Source of the DNA: Syntrophus sp964555065
GTDB lineage: Bacteria > Desulfobacterota > Syntrophia > Syntrophales > Syntrophaceae
Assembly (NCBI GenBank): GCA_964555065.1
Contig: CAZKRB010000027.1
Span: forward strand, 1 to 36,859
Direction: 5' to 3'
Length of the DNA: 36,859 bases
The translations under genes were made by a program, and so were the position numbers. Positions 14,061 through 23,077 of the stretch are shown here, piece by piece (position 1 is the first letter of the stretch; each line of letters starts with the position of its first letter). The notes beneath the pieces were generated by a model that was not told where the DNA came from, did no database searches, and was given only the letters and a program-made list of their open reading frames with translations.

Positions 14061-16769
14061 ATGGCAACCCTTTCCAGTGTTTTTGATCCCAAGAGCATCG
14101 CCCTGATCGGCGCGTCAGACCGGGAGGGCTCGGTCGGCCGGATCATCATGACCAACCTGCTGCGGGCCAAGGGGAGAAGGATCTTTCCCGTCAACCCGCG
14201 CCGACAGACCCTGTGCAAGCTCAAGTGCTACCCCGATGTGAGCAGCATTCCGGAGCACGTGGATCTCGCCGTGATCGCCATCCCGGCGCAAGGGGTGCCC
14301 GAGGTGATGGAGGAATGCGGAAAAGCCGGCGTGGATGGCGCGGTGATCATTTCCTCAGGCTTCCGGGAAGCGGGCGCCGAGGGGGCGCTCCTGGAGCGGC
14401 GGATCTCCGAGACGCGCAAACGATACGGCATGCGCATCCTGGGGCCGAACTGCCTGGGTTTCGTGAGGCCCGACATAGGGCTCAATACGACCTTCATTGA
14501 AGACACGCCCCCGCCCGGCAACATTGCCTTCATCTCCGAGAGCGCGGCGCTGTGCAGCTCAATCCTGAGTTGGGCGAACTACGCCCACGTCGGCTTCAGC
14601 ATGGTCGCGTCGCTGGGTTCGATGATCGACATCGGCTTCGGCGATCTCATCGACTATCTCAGCGAGGATTTCGATACGAAGAGCATCCTCCTTTACATGG
14701 AGAGCGTGGGGAACGCGAAAAAATTCATGAGCGCGGCCCGGGCCTTTGCCATCCGGAAGCCCATCGTCGTCCTGAAACCGGGACGGCACGCCGACCGGGC
14801 AAAAGCGGAGCGGCTTTCTACCTGGGGACCGCTGGCCGGCAACAATGCCATCTACGAAGCGGCCTTCAAACGGGCCGGGGTGATCCGGGTCAAAGATATC
14901 CGAGGGCTGTTCCATGCCGCCGAGGTTCTGGATTCCAGGAAACTGCCAACGGGGCCGAGGCTGGCCGTCGTGACGGTTGCCGGCCTGGAGTTTGCGTACG
15001 CCGGTGCGGGCCTCATGGCGACGGATACCCTGGTCGATTTCGGGGGGGAACCGGCAAGGCTCTCCTCCGAGACCGTCCGGACGCTGAAGAGTACCCTGCC
15101 GCCCCAATGGAGTGAGGGGCATCCCCTCGACGTCCTCGGGGAATCGGACATCTCCCGCTACACGACGGCGGTCGACGCCTGCCTCAATGATCCCGGCGTC
15201 GACGGCGTACTGGTCATTTACATGCCCATGAATATCGCGGGACCGGAAGAAGTGGCGAGGGCCGTGATTGACAGCGCGAAAAAGTCGTGGAAACCGGTCA
15301 TCGCCGCCTGGGTCGGGGGGAAGCCGGTGAGAAACGCCAGGGAACTCCTCATCGCCAACAATATCCCCACCTATGGGACCCCCGAGGAAGGGGTGCGCGC
15401 CTATGTCAATCTGTTCAAATACCGGAGAAACCTGGATCTGCTCTACGAGACCCCGTCAGAATTGCCGGAGCGCAAGGACCTCTCGAAGCAGAAGTTGGGA
15501 GGGTTGATCCACAAAGCCCTTTCGGAGGGGAGAACGTTTCTCAACGAGGTGGAGTCCAAGAACTTCCTGGAAAGCTACGGCATCCGGACCATCCCCTCCC
15601 TCACGGTCCGAACCATGGAGGAAGTTCTCCGGACGGCGAGGGAGATCGGCTACCCCGTCACGATTAAAATCGCAGCGCCGCAACTCACCTACCGAAAAGA
15701 TGTGGGCGGTGTGATCACGGGGCTTGCTTCCGATGAGCAGCTCCTGGGAGCCTACGCCCGAATGATGCGGGAGGTCAAGGAGCGCGCCCCTGGGATCGAC
15801 ATCGAGGGGATCGAGCTTCAGAAGATGATCGAGGGAGTGGATTACAAGCTGGTCCTCGGATCCAAGAGGGACAAGGATTTCGGCTCCATCATTTTCTTCG
15901 GGATGGGAGGGACCAACGCGGACCTGATCCGGGACTTCTCCATCGGCCTGCCGCCCCTCAACCGGACCCTCGCCAAGCGGCTGATGGAGGAGACGAAGGC
16001 CTACAAGCTGATTCAGGGCTACCGGGGCAAAACGGCGGTGAATCTCGAGGCGCTGGAGGAAACTCTCGTGAATTTCTCCAATCTTATCGTGGATTTCCCG
16101 GAGATCTCGGAAATCGACATCAATCCGCTGGTCATCTCCAAGGGCCTGCCCTATGCCCGCGACGCCCGGATCGTCCTGGAGACTTCCTCCATCGAAGACT
16201 GGCTTATCATCAATTACCACTCGCCCTATCCCCACCTGATCATCGCCCCTTACCCCGTCAAGCTGATCGAGCACTGGAAGTTCAAGGATGGAACGCCGGT
16301 CGTGCTGAGGCCGATCAAGCCGGAGGATGAGCCCCTGGCACGGGAGTTTCTCTCGAGCCTGTCGGAAGAGACGCTCCGGACGCGCTTCTTCTCCTCCACG
16401 ACCAATATTACCCACGAATGGCTCGTCCTGATGTGCGACACGGACTACGACCGGTCCCTGTCCCTGGTCGCCGAAATTGAGGAAAAGGGGCAAAGAAGAA
16501 TCATCGCCGTGGGCTCCCTCCACACGGATGCCGAGAAGAACGCGGGGGAATTCGCCCTGCTGGTTCACGATGATTTTCAGCGGAAGGGGCTGGCCGCCAA
16601 ACTCCTGCAGCTCATCATCGCCCATGGCAGGGAAAAGGCCCTGGGTGAAATCGAAGGGCAGATCATGAGCGAGAACGACAAGATGCTCGGCCTCGCCCGA
16701 AAGCTGGGGTTTACCAAGAAGTGGGAGCAGGGAGGAACCACCATGGTCAGCCTGCGGCTGAAGGGATGA
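14061..16769 (+). CDS. Pat-type protein lysine acetyltransferase (inactive ACD domain fused to GNAT)
   Basis: A 902-residue protein. Order: CoA-binding Rossmann domain (IALIGASDREGSVG), ligase domain, ATP-grasp (VTIKIAAPQLTYRKDVGGV; EIDINPLV), then from about residue 740 a GNAT domain whose acetyl-CoA site is FALLVHDDFQRKGLAAKLL. At the place of the phospho-histidine (S-H-T-G in active synthetases) the sequence is S253-T-W-G, so the ADP-forming activity is probably lost. This is the architecture of Pat/YfiQ protein acetyltransferases, which silence acyl-CoA synthetases by lysine acetylation. The ATG follows GGAGG with a 6-base spacer. It may be annotated elsewhere as acetate-CoA ligase, which I consider less likely to describe its activity. 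Confidence 0.85.
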   Translation: MATLSSVFDPKSIALIGASDREGSVGRIIMTNLLRAKGRRIFPVNPRRQTLCKLKCYPDVSSIPEHVDLAVIAIPAQGVPEVMEECGKAGVDGAVIISSGFREAGAEGALLERRISETRKRYGMRILGPNCLGFVRPDIGLNTTFIEDTPPPGNIAFISESAALCSSILSWANYAHVGFSMVASLGSMIDIGFGDLIDYLSEDFDTKSILLYMESVGNAKKFMSAARAFAIRKPIVVLKPGRHADRAKAERLSTWGPLAGNNAIYEAAFKRAGVIRVKDIRGLFHAAEVLDSRKLPTGPRLAVVTVAGLEFAYAGAGLMATDTLVDFGGEPARLSSETVRTLKSTLPPQWSEGHPLDVLGESDISRYTTAVDACLNDPGVDGVLVIYMPMNIAGPEEVARAVIDSAKKSWKPVIAAWVGGKPVRNARELLIANNIPTYGTPEEGVRAYVNLFKYRRNLDLLYETPSELPERKDLSKQKLGGLIHKALSEGRTFLNEVESKNFLESYGIRTIPSLTVRTMEEVLRTAREIGYPVTIKIAAPQLTYRKDVGGVITGLASDEQLLGAYARMMREVKERAPGIDIEGIELQKMIEGVDYKLVLGSKRDKDFGSIIFFGMGGTNADLIRDFSIGLPPLNRTLAKRLMEETKAYKLIQGYRGKTAVNLEALEETLVNFSNLIVDFPEISEIDINPLVISKGLPYARDARIVLETSSIEDWLIINYHSPYPHLIIAPYPVKLIEHWKFKDGTPVVLRPIKPEDEPLAREFLSSLSEETLRTRFFSSTTNITHEWLVLMCDTDYDRSLSLVAEIEEKGQRRIIAVGSLHTDAEKNAGEFALLVHDDFQRKGLAAKLLQLIIAHGREKALGEIEGQIMSENDKMLGLARKLGFTKKWEQGGTTMVSLRLKG

Positions 16770-16854
16770 AAAACGGCTGCATGCCGGCCCGCCCATCAAA
16801 ACCAAGTAAGCCTGGATTTCCCTGATTTTCGATAAGCCCTTTCCAGATGGGGAC

Positions 16855-16886
16855 AGAATATTGTCTCATTCTTAGAGACAGAACAA
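16855..16886. repeat. Small inverted repeat, possible operator or REP-like remnant
   Basis: TGTCTC (16862-16867) and GAGACA (16875-16880) form an inverted repeat. A GGGGACA at 16849-16855 pairs alternatively with the same TGTCTC. The GGGGACAG form recalls REP elements linked to RAYT transposases, but it is too short to assign. The other bases of the 257-base gap to the next gene show nothing I recognise. Confidence 0.3.
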
Positions 16887-17026
16887 TCACTTTGTTTCTC
16901 TTTTTTAAGACCCGGTACCGAATGTGCAAGGCTGCTGTTTAAGAAACAGGACGGTCAGGCGGGAGGTGAATTCCGGCGCGGGAGTTTACTGAATGAGACG
17001 ACGCGGGGAGCGAAAGGAACAAAGGA

Positions 17027-18427
17027 ATGACGGGAAAAACGGCGGGAAAGGATCAGGAAGGAAAATCGGACGGGCTAGAGACACCGCCCTTCAAGCTGAC
17101 CCACCTGGGCGGGGAGCGATGCGTCACCGGCTCCTGCCACCTGGTGCAGGCCCGGGGGCTGAACATTCTCGTGGACTGCGGGATGGTGCAGGGCGGAGAC
17201 CCGGCCCTTTCCCTGGACGCCTGGCCCGTTTCACCGCCGCAGATCGATTACGTCCTGCTCACCCACGCCCACATTGATCACATCGGGAAATTGCCGGAGC
17301 TTGTCCGCAAAGGGTTCCACGGGGAGATCCTCGCCACCCACCCGACCAAGACACTCCTTCCGCCCATGCTCCGGGACGCCCTGAGCTTTTCCGACTGGGG
17401 GGAGAAGGAGGCCGAAGCCACGCTCCGCAAGCTCGACGACCTCAGTTGGGGGTTCGAGTACGGGGAGCCCTTCGCGTTGAAGAACGGTGTCCGCTTCACC
17501 TTCCACCGGGCGGGGCACATCCTGGGTTCCGCCTTCATCCTCCTGGAGGCGGAAAGCCCCCGGTCGTCCATCCTCTTCTCCGGGGATCTGGGCGCAAAGA
17601 ACACCCCGCTCCTTCCCGACCCGGACCCTCCTCCGCCCTGCAACCTGCTGGTCCTGGAATCCACTTACGGGAATCGGCTCCACGAAAGCCGCGCGGACCG
17701 CGTGGAGCGCCTTGGCCAGGTCCTCGTGGGGGCGCTCTCCGACGGCGGCAAGGTCTTCATCCCGGCTTTCGCCCTGGGAAGAGCCCAGGAGGTGCTCTAT
17801 GAGCTGGACCGGCTCCGGACGGACGACGCCCTGCGGGAGAAGTTCCCCGCGCTGGCAAAACTGCAGCGCATCCCTGTCATGGTGGATTCGCCCCTCGGCC
17901 TCGAATTGACAAAAATTGCGTCGAACCTCTCCGCCTACTGGGATCAGGAGGCAAAGGCCCTGCTGCGCCGGGGCGACCATCCCCTGAACTTCAACCGCCT
18001 CTACGCTGTGGAGAGCTACAAAAATCACCGGGAACTCCTGGAAATGCCGGGGCCGATGGTGATTCTAGCGGGAAGCGGCATGTGCACAGGCGGCCGGATT
18101 ATCGACCATCTCAGGGAAGGGATCGAAGACCCCAGGAACGACATCGTTTTCGTGGGGTACCAGGCTCACGGCACTCCAGGGCGGTCCATCCAGGAATATG
18201 CGGGAAAGCCGGGCGGATACGTGGATCTCGATGGGGAGCGGTGCACCATCCGGGCCCAGGTTCATGTGCTGGGGGGATACTCGGCTCACGCCGACCAGAG
18301 GGAACTGCTCGACTGGGTTCAGTCGATGCGGGAGAAGCCTGGAAGCATCAAGCTGGTTCACGGGGAGGCGGGGGCAAGGAGGGCCTTAGGAAATGTTTTG
18401 AGGAGTCGGGGGTATGAGGTTGCGTGA
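17027..18427 (+). CDS. Metallo-beta-lactamase/beta-CASP nuclease (CPSF-like)
   Basis: A 466-residue cytoplasmic zinc hydrolase with the beta-CASP architecture of RNA nucleases. MBL motifs: THAHIDHIGKLP (about residues 79-90), HRAGHILGSAF and FSGDLGAKN. Beta-CASP motifs: ESTYGN (A), GSGMCTGGRIIDHL (B) and GYSAHADQREL (C). All expected metal and catalytic residues are visible, so activity is likely. The first 30 residues are charged and variable. ATG follows AAAGGA. Bacterial members are usually annotated as RNA-specificity-domain MBL hydrolases, and the natural RNA substrate here is unknown. It is followed by a 118-base gap and an independent promoter for the gcv operon. Confidence 0.9.
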   Translation: MTGKTAGKDQEGKSDGLETPPFKLTHLGGERCVTGSCHLVQARGLNILVDCGMVQGGDPALSLDAWPVSPPQIDYVLLTHAHIDHIGKLPELVRKGFHGEILATHPTKTLLPPMLRDALSFSDWGEKEAEATLRKLDDLSWGFEYGEPFALKNGVRFTFHRAGHILGSAFILLEAESPRSSILFSGDLGAKNTPLLPDPDPPPPCNLLVLESTYGNRLHESRADRVERLGQVLVGALSDGGKVFIPAFALGRAQEVLYELDRLRTDDALREKFPALAKLQRIPVMVDSPLGLELTKIASNLSAYWDQEAKALLRRGDHPLNFNRLYAVESYKNHRELLEMPGPMVILAGSGMCTGGRIIDHLREGIEDPRNDIVFVGYQAHGTPGRSIQEYAGKPGGYVDLDGERCTIRAQVHVLGGYSAHADQRELLDWVQSMREKPGSIKLVHGEAGARRALGNVLRSRGYEVA

Positions 18428-18481
18428 AGGGGCTCCGTCAGTGCCTTAAACATTGAGGGCTCGGCCGGGGGTTCAGGCGGA

Positions 18482-18510
18482 TTGACATCTGCCCGCTGAA
18501 AGGCTATTCT
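18482..18510 (+). promoter_or_regulatory. Sigma-70 promoter of the gcv-lipB operon
   Basis: TTGACA (18482-18487), 17 bases, TATTCT (18505-18510). The predicted start near 18517 leaves a leader of about 28 bases holding GGAGGGAG before a TTG start. There is no room for a glycine riboswitch between promoter and gene. Confidence 0.65.
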
Positions 18511-18545
18511 TCCCCTTCAAAGTGGAAGGCCGGAGGGAGAAAATT

Positions 18546-19826
18546 TTGGAAGGACGGATAAAGAGGACCCTGCTGCACGGCTGGCATGAGGCTCAGGGCG
18601 CGCGCATGGCCGATTTCAGCGGCTACGAAATGCCGCTCTGGTACCCGGCGGGGGTGAAGGGCGAGCATCGGGCCGTGCTCACCCATGCCGGGGCATTCGA
18701 CACCAGCCACATGGCCGCCGTGAAGGTGACCGGGAAAGGCGGCTTCGACCTGCTCCAGCGCTGCTTCACCCGGGATCTCCGGTTCTGCCTCGGGAAGAGC
18801 CGAACCCCGCTGGTCCCTTCCCGAGGCGTTTACGGCGCCTTCCTGACCCCCCGGGGAGAGGTCATCGATGACGCCATCGTCTTCCAGATCTCCCCGGAAA
18901 GCTACCTGGTGGGGGTGAATGCCGCCATGGGCGGCGTCATTGCCCGGCACCTCCGCACCCATCGGGAGCGGGAGGAGGTGGAAATCGAAGACCTCACCGA
19001 TCGCGTCGGCAAGATGGACCTCCAGGGGCCCCAGTCGGCCAGGATTCTGGCGAAGGTTCTTGCCGCTCCGCAAAAGGTCTTCGAGGGCCTGATCTATTTC
19101 TCCTTCAAAGGCCATTTCGACCCCGACTCCCCCCTGGCCGACGCGGTGCGGCTGAAGGATGGGACGCCCCTTATGCTCTCGCGCACGGGCTACACCGGGG
19201 AATTCGGCTTCGAGCTCTTCACTGCCCCGGAGCGTTTCGTCCATCTCTGGGAAGCGGTTGCCGCCGCCGGTGCACCCCTGGGGATGATCCCCTGCGGCCT
19301 CGGCGCCCGGGACTCGCTGCGGACCGGCGCGATGCTTCCCCTTTCGCACCAGGACATCGGCCCCTGGCCCTTCATCAATCATCCCTGGCCTTTCGCGCTG
19401 CCCTTCAATGCCGACGGAAGCGGTTTTACAAAAGCGTTCATCGGATCGGAGGCGCTGCAGCGCGTCGAGAATCCGGAATACACCCATGCCTTTGTGGGCG
19501 AGGATCTCCGCAAGGTTTCGACCGGGGCCGGGGAGCCCGCCCGGGTGCTCGATGCGGCGAAAAAAGAAATCGGTGCCGTCCTGACCTGCGTGACGGATAT
19601 GGGAATCGGGCGGCACGAGGGGCGCATCTACAGCATCGCCAGCCCGGACAAGCCCGAGGGGTTCGATCCCCCGGGCCTCTGCTGCGGCTTTCTCAAGGCG
19701 AAAACGGGTCTCACCGCCGGCGACACCGTGGAGCTTCAAGACCGGCGGCGCAGGCTCCGGGCGACGATCGTTGACAACATCCGCCCAGACCGCACCGCCC
19801 ACCGCCCCCTGAGGGAAATGATCTGA
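18546..19826 (+). CDS. gcvT: Aminomethyltransferase (glycine cleavage T protein)
   Basis: A 426-residue T protein, which moves the methylene unit from aminomethyl-lipoyl-GcvH to tetrahydrofolate and releases ammonia. Motifs: MADFSGYEMPLWY near the start, LTPRGEVIDDAIVF with the catalytic Asp, and LSRTGYTGEFGFELF. The start is assigned to TTG 18546, because GGAGGGAG lies 6 bases upstream and the upstream promoter would start transcription near 18517. The in-frame GTG 18522 would be almost at the 5' end and has no ribosome site. It is longer than typical GcvT (about 365 residues) through internal insertions. First gene of gcvT-H-PA-PB-lipB. Confidence 0.9.
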   Translation: MEGRIKRTLLHGWHEAQGARMADFSGYEMPLWYPAGVKGEHRAVLTHAGAFDTSHMAAVKVTGKGGFDLLQRCFTRDLRFCLGKSRTPLVPSRGVYGAFLTPRGEVIDDAIVFQISPESYLVGVNAAMGGVIARHLRTHREREEVEIEDLTDRVGKMDLQGPQSARILAKVLAAPQKVFEGLIYFSFKGHFDPDSPLADAVRLKDGTPLMLSRTGYTGEFGFELFTAPERFVHLWEAVAAAGAPLGMIPCGLGARDSLRTGAMLPLSHQDIGPWPFINHPWPFALPFNADGSGFTKAFIGSEALQRVENPEYTHAFVGEDLRKVSTGAGEPARVLDAAKKEIGAVLTCVTDMGIGRHEGRIYSIASPDKPEGFDPPGLCCGFLKAKTGLTAGDTVELQDRRRRLRATIVDNIRPDRTAHRPLREMI

Positions 19827-19848
19827 ACTGAACCGAGGAGGAGCATCC

Positions 19849-20259
19849 GTGAAAAAAATCCATGAGCTGGACCTGCCCGAGAGCGTGCGCTACACAGAAA
19901 ACCACGAATGGGCGAGAAGAGACGGGGAGGTCGTCACCATCGGCATCACCGATTACGCCCAGGAGCAGCTCGGGGACATCGTCTATGTGGAAGTGCCCGA
20001 AGTGGGTGCAAGCTTCGGGAGCGGGGAGGAGTGCGGCTCCATCGAATCCGTCAAGGCCGTCGCTTCCCTTTTCATCCCCCTGAGCGGCGAGATTGACGCC
20101 GTGAATTCGGCCCTCGAAGAGTCGCCCGACCTGGTCAACACCTCCCCCTATGCGGAGGGATGGATCGCCCGGATGAAGCCCGAGGATCCCTCGGAGATGG
20201 AGGGTCTCCTGGACCGGGAGGCGTACCTGGAGCTGCTGAAGGGAATGGCGGCCGAATGA
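19849..20259 (+). CDS. gcvH: Glycine cleavage H protein
   Basis: A 136-residue lipoyl carrier that shuttles the aminomethyl group between the P, T and L proteins. The lipoylation site is Lys69 in GSIESVKAVASL, and NHEWARRDGEVVTIGITDYA is typical of the family. The start is GTG behind GAGGAGGAG. Its TGA overlaps the ATG of gcvPA (ATGA). The octanoyltransferase that initiates its modification is encoded at the end of the same operon. Confidence 0.96.
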   Translation: MKKIHELDLPESVRYTENHEWARRDGEVVTIGITDYAQEQLGDIVYVEVPEVGASFGSGEECGSIESVKAVASLFIPLSGEIDAVNSALEESPDLVNTSPYAEGWIARMKPEDPSEMEGLLDREAYLELLKGMAAE

Positions 20260-21614
20260 GATACCTGCCCCATACGGACGAAGACATCGCTGCGATGCTC
20301 CAGACGGTGGGAGCGGAAAGCCTGGACGCCCTCTTCGCGGACATTCCCGAAGCCTGCCGGCGCAGGACGGAGCTCGCCCTTCCCGAGCCCCTGACCGAGT
20401 GGGAACTCAACGGGCGCATGGAGGCCCTTGCCCGATCCATGTCCGTCTTTCCGGAGGCCAAGGTTTTCCTGGGCGCCGGCAGCTACGAGCACTTCATCCC
20501 CGCCTCGGTGACCTGTCTCCTGGGGCGCTCGGAATTCTCCACCGCCTATACGCCCTACCAGCCGGAGATCAGCCAGGGAACCCTCCAGGCGATCTTCGAG
20601 TACCAGACTCTCACCGCCGGCCTGCTGGGCATGGAGATCGCCAATGCGTCCCTCTATGACGGCGCGTCCGCCCTGGCGGAAGCCCTGCTCATGGCAGGCC
20701 GGGTGAACCGGCGGAAGAAGGTGGCCCTGTCGAGCCTGATCCATCCCCTTTACCGCCGCGTGGCGCGGACCTACCTGGAGCCCGCCGGATTCGAGATGAT
20801 CGAGCTTCCCTATACGGAAGAGGGTAGGACGGACCTGGAGCGACTCGAAAGCCTGGAAGACCTGGCCGCCGTCGCCCTCCAGTCACCCAACTTCTTCGGC
20901 GTCATCGAAGATCTGGCCGCCGCGAAAACGCTCATCGGCGACGAAAAGACGCTTCTCGTCGCTTCCTTCACGGAACCCCTTGCCTTCGGCCTCTACAAAA
21001 GCCCCGGCAGCCAGGGGGCGGACATCGCCTGCGGCGAGGGCCAGAGCTTCGGGATCCCCCAGAGCTTCGGCGGACCCGGGCTGGGGATGTTCGCCTGCCG
21101 CAGGGCCTACCTGCGGAGCATGCCCGGCCGCCTCGTGGGGCAGACCACTGACAGGGAAGGGAAGAGGGGGTTCGTCCTCACCCTCGCCACGCGCGAGCAG
21201 CACATCCGGCGGGAGAAGGCAACGTCCAACATCTGCACCAACAGCGGCCTGTGCGCCCTGGCCGCCGCCATGTATCTGGCGTCCCTCGGCGGGACCGGGC
21301 TGCGGGAGCTGGCGAAGCTCAATTACGACAAGACGGAGCACCTGAAAAGGGAACTGCGCCGGGCCGGATTCAAGATTCCCTTCGCAAGCCCCACCTTCAA
21401 CGAGTTCGTCGTGGAGTTTCCGTCGGGCTTTGAAGCGGCCTACGGGCGCCTCCTGGAGCGGAAGGTGGTGGCCGGCCTGCCCCTGGCGCCCTGGTACCCC
21501 GAACGGAAGAACGCCTACCTCCTGTGCGCCACGGAAACCAAAACCCGGCAGGATCTGGACGCCCTGGTGGCGGAGCTCTCTCATCCGGAAAACGTCAAAG
21601 GGGGGAAACGATGA
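20256..21614 (+). CDS. gcvPA: Glycine dehydrogenase (decarboxylating) subunit 1
   Basis: A 452-residue N-terminal half of the split P protein. With subunit 2 it forms the PLP-dependent decarboxylase that transfers the aminomethyl group to lipoyl-GcvH. The family N-terminus MRYLPHTDEDIAAMLQTVG is clear, as are FLGAGSYEHFIP, TPYQPEISQGTLQ and the late block REKATSNICTNSGLCALAAA. It does not carry the PLP lysine. The ATG is within the ATGA overlap with gcvH, which rules out the longer open frame upstream. It overlaps gcvPB by 4 bases, which suits equal production of the two subunits. Confidence 0.95.
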   Translation: MRYLPHTDEDIAAMLQTVGAESLDALFADIPEACRRRTELALPEPLTEWELNGRMEALARSMSVFPEAKVFLGAGSYEHFIPASVTCLLGRSEFSTAYTPYQPEISQGTLQAIFEYQTLTAGLLGMEIANASLYDGASALAEALLMAGRVNRRKKVALSSLIHPLYRRVARTYLEPAGFEMIELPYTEEGRTDLERLESLEDLAAVALQSPNFFGVIEDLAAAKTLIGDEKTLLVASFTEPLAFGLYKSPGSQGADIACGEGQSFGIPQSFGGPGLGMFACRRAYLRSMPGRLVGQTTDREGKRGFVLTLATREQHIRREKATSNICTNSGLCALAAAMYLASLGGTGLRELAKLNYDKTEHLKRELRRAGFKIPFASPTFNEFVVEFPSGFEAAYGRLLERKVVAGLPLAPWYPERKNAYLLCATETKTRQDLDALVAELSHPENVKGGKR

Positions 21615-23077
21615 ACGAATTTCCCGGATCATCCGGGCTGATCCTCAACGAGCCCCTGCTCCTGGAGAAGGGGAAGAGGGGGCGCTGCGGTTTTTCCCTG
21701 CCCCGGCGGGACGTGGAGTCCTTCCCCGTGGAGGAGGCGCTCGCGGGCGAGGGGCCGGACTTCCCCGACCTGAGCGAGGTCGAGGTTGTGCGCCATTACA
21801 CCCGCCTCTCGACGTGGAACTTCGGCGTCGACACGGGGATGTACCCCCTGGGCTCCTGCACCATGAAGTACAATCCCAAGACCCATGAGCGGCAGGCCTC
21901 GCTGCCGCAATTCGCCGGGGCCCATCCCCTGCTTCCGACGCAACTGTCCCAGGGCGTCCTCGAACTGATGTTCCATCTCGAAGGGCTCCTGAAGGAAATT
22001 TCCGGCCTGGACGCCGTTTCCCTTCAGCCGGCCGCCGGGGCGCACGGGGAATTGGCCGGCATGCTCATTTTCCGCGCCTGGCACCAAAGCCGGAATTCCC
22101 GCCGCACGAAGATCCTCGTTCCGGACACCGCCCACGGGACCAACCCGGCCAGCGCCGCCCTGTGCGGCTTCAGCCCCGTCCCGGTGAAGTCCAACGAGCG
22201 CGGCATCCTCACAGCCGAGGCCGTCGAGGGGGCCATGGACGAGGAAACGGCTGGGATTATGGTCACCAACCCCAACACCCTGGGCTTTTTCGAGGAGCAT
22301 ATCCGGGAGATCGCCGCCATCGTGCACGCCAAGGGCGGGCTGGTGTACGCCGACGGCGCCAACATGAACGCCGTAATGGGCATCGTGAGCATGGGCGAGC
22401 TGGGGGTCGACGTGCTGCACCTCAACCTCCACAAGACCTTCTCGACGCCCCATGGCGGCGGCGGCCCCGGGGCCGGCCCCATCTGCGTAGCCAAGCGCCT
22501 GGAGCCTTTCCTGCCCGTCCCCCGCGTGGTGGAGGAGGAGGGAACCTACCGCCTCTCGGACGCGTTTCCCGAATCCATCGGCAAGCTCCACGCCTTCTGC
22601 GGCAACGTGGGCGTGCTGATCAGGGCGTACAGCTACATCCTGAGCCTGGGGCCCGATCTCAAGCGGGTCAGCGAGCTTGCCGTGCTCAACGCCAATTACC
22701 TCCGGGAAAAGCTCAAAACCGTCCTCCATCTTCCCTACGACCGGCCGTGCATGCACGAGTGCGTCTTTTCCGACAAGTTTCAGGCGCCCAATAAAATTTC
22801 GACCCTCGACATGGCCAAGCGGCTGATGGACTTCGGCTTTCATCCGCCGACGATCTATTTCCCCCTGGTCGTTCCCGGCGCCATCATGATCGAACCCACG
22901 GAGACGGAATCGCGGGAAGAGATCGACCTTTTCATCGAAGCCTTCAAGGAAATCGCCCGCGAAGCGCGGGAAGCGCCGGAGCGGCTTCGCGACGCGCCGA
23001 CTTTTTCCAAGGCGCGCCGACTCGATGAAACGAGCGCCGCCCGCCATCCCTGCCTGACCTGCTTCGATGCGCCCTGA
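21611..23077 (+). CDS. gcvPB: Glycine dehydrogenase (decarboxylating) subunit 2
   Basis: A 488-residue C-terminal half of the split P protein. The PLP Schiff-base lysine is Lys275 in HLNLHKTFSTPHGGGGPG. Other family blocks are GSCTMKYNPK and LQPAAGAHGELAG. The start ATG overlaps the gcvPA stop (ATGA). Its last 11 bases overlap lipB. Split-subunit P proteins are usual in anaerobic bacteria and archaea. The complex can run towards glycine oxidation or, in reverse, towards glycine synthesis from CO2 and methylene-THF; the sequence does not say which. Confidence 0.95.
   Translation: MNEFPGSSGLILNEPLLLEKGKRGRCGFSLPRRDVESFPVEEALAGEGPDFPDLSEVEVVRHYTRLSTWNFGVDTGMYPLGSCTMKYNPKTHERQASLPQFAGAHPLLPTQLSQGVLELMFHLEGLLKEISGLDAVSLQPAAGAHGELAGMLIFRAWHQSRNSRRTKILVPDTAHGTNPASAALCGFSPVPVKSNERGILTAEAVEGAMDEETAGIMVTNPNTLGFFEEHIREIAAIVHAKGGLVYADGANMNAVMGIVSMGELGVDVLHLNLHKTFSTPHGGGGPGAGPICVAKRLEPFLPVPRVVEEEGTYRLSDAFPESIGKLHAFCGNVGVLIRAYSYILSLGPDLKRVSELAVLNANYLREKLKTVLHLPYDRPCMHECVFSDKFQAPNKISTLDMAKRLMDFGFHPPTIYFPLVVPGAIMIEPTETESREEIDLFIEAFKEIAREAREAPERLRDAPTFSKARRLDETSAARHPCLTCFDAP

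Noticed and set aside
15456..16805. A 449-codon open frame antisense to the Pat-type gene
   Set aside because: The sense strand carries the ATP-grasp and GNAT motifs; the antisense product has no recognisable domain.
18428..18545. Possible glycine riboswitch before gcvT
   Set aside because: Only about 28 bases separate the predicted transcription start from the start codon and no aptamer-like pairing was seen.
21629..23047. A 472-codon open frame antisense to gcvPB
   Set aside because: Composition (Gly, Arg, Val, His-rich) is that of a shadow frame and the opposite strand encodes all GcvPB motifs.
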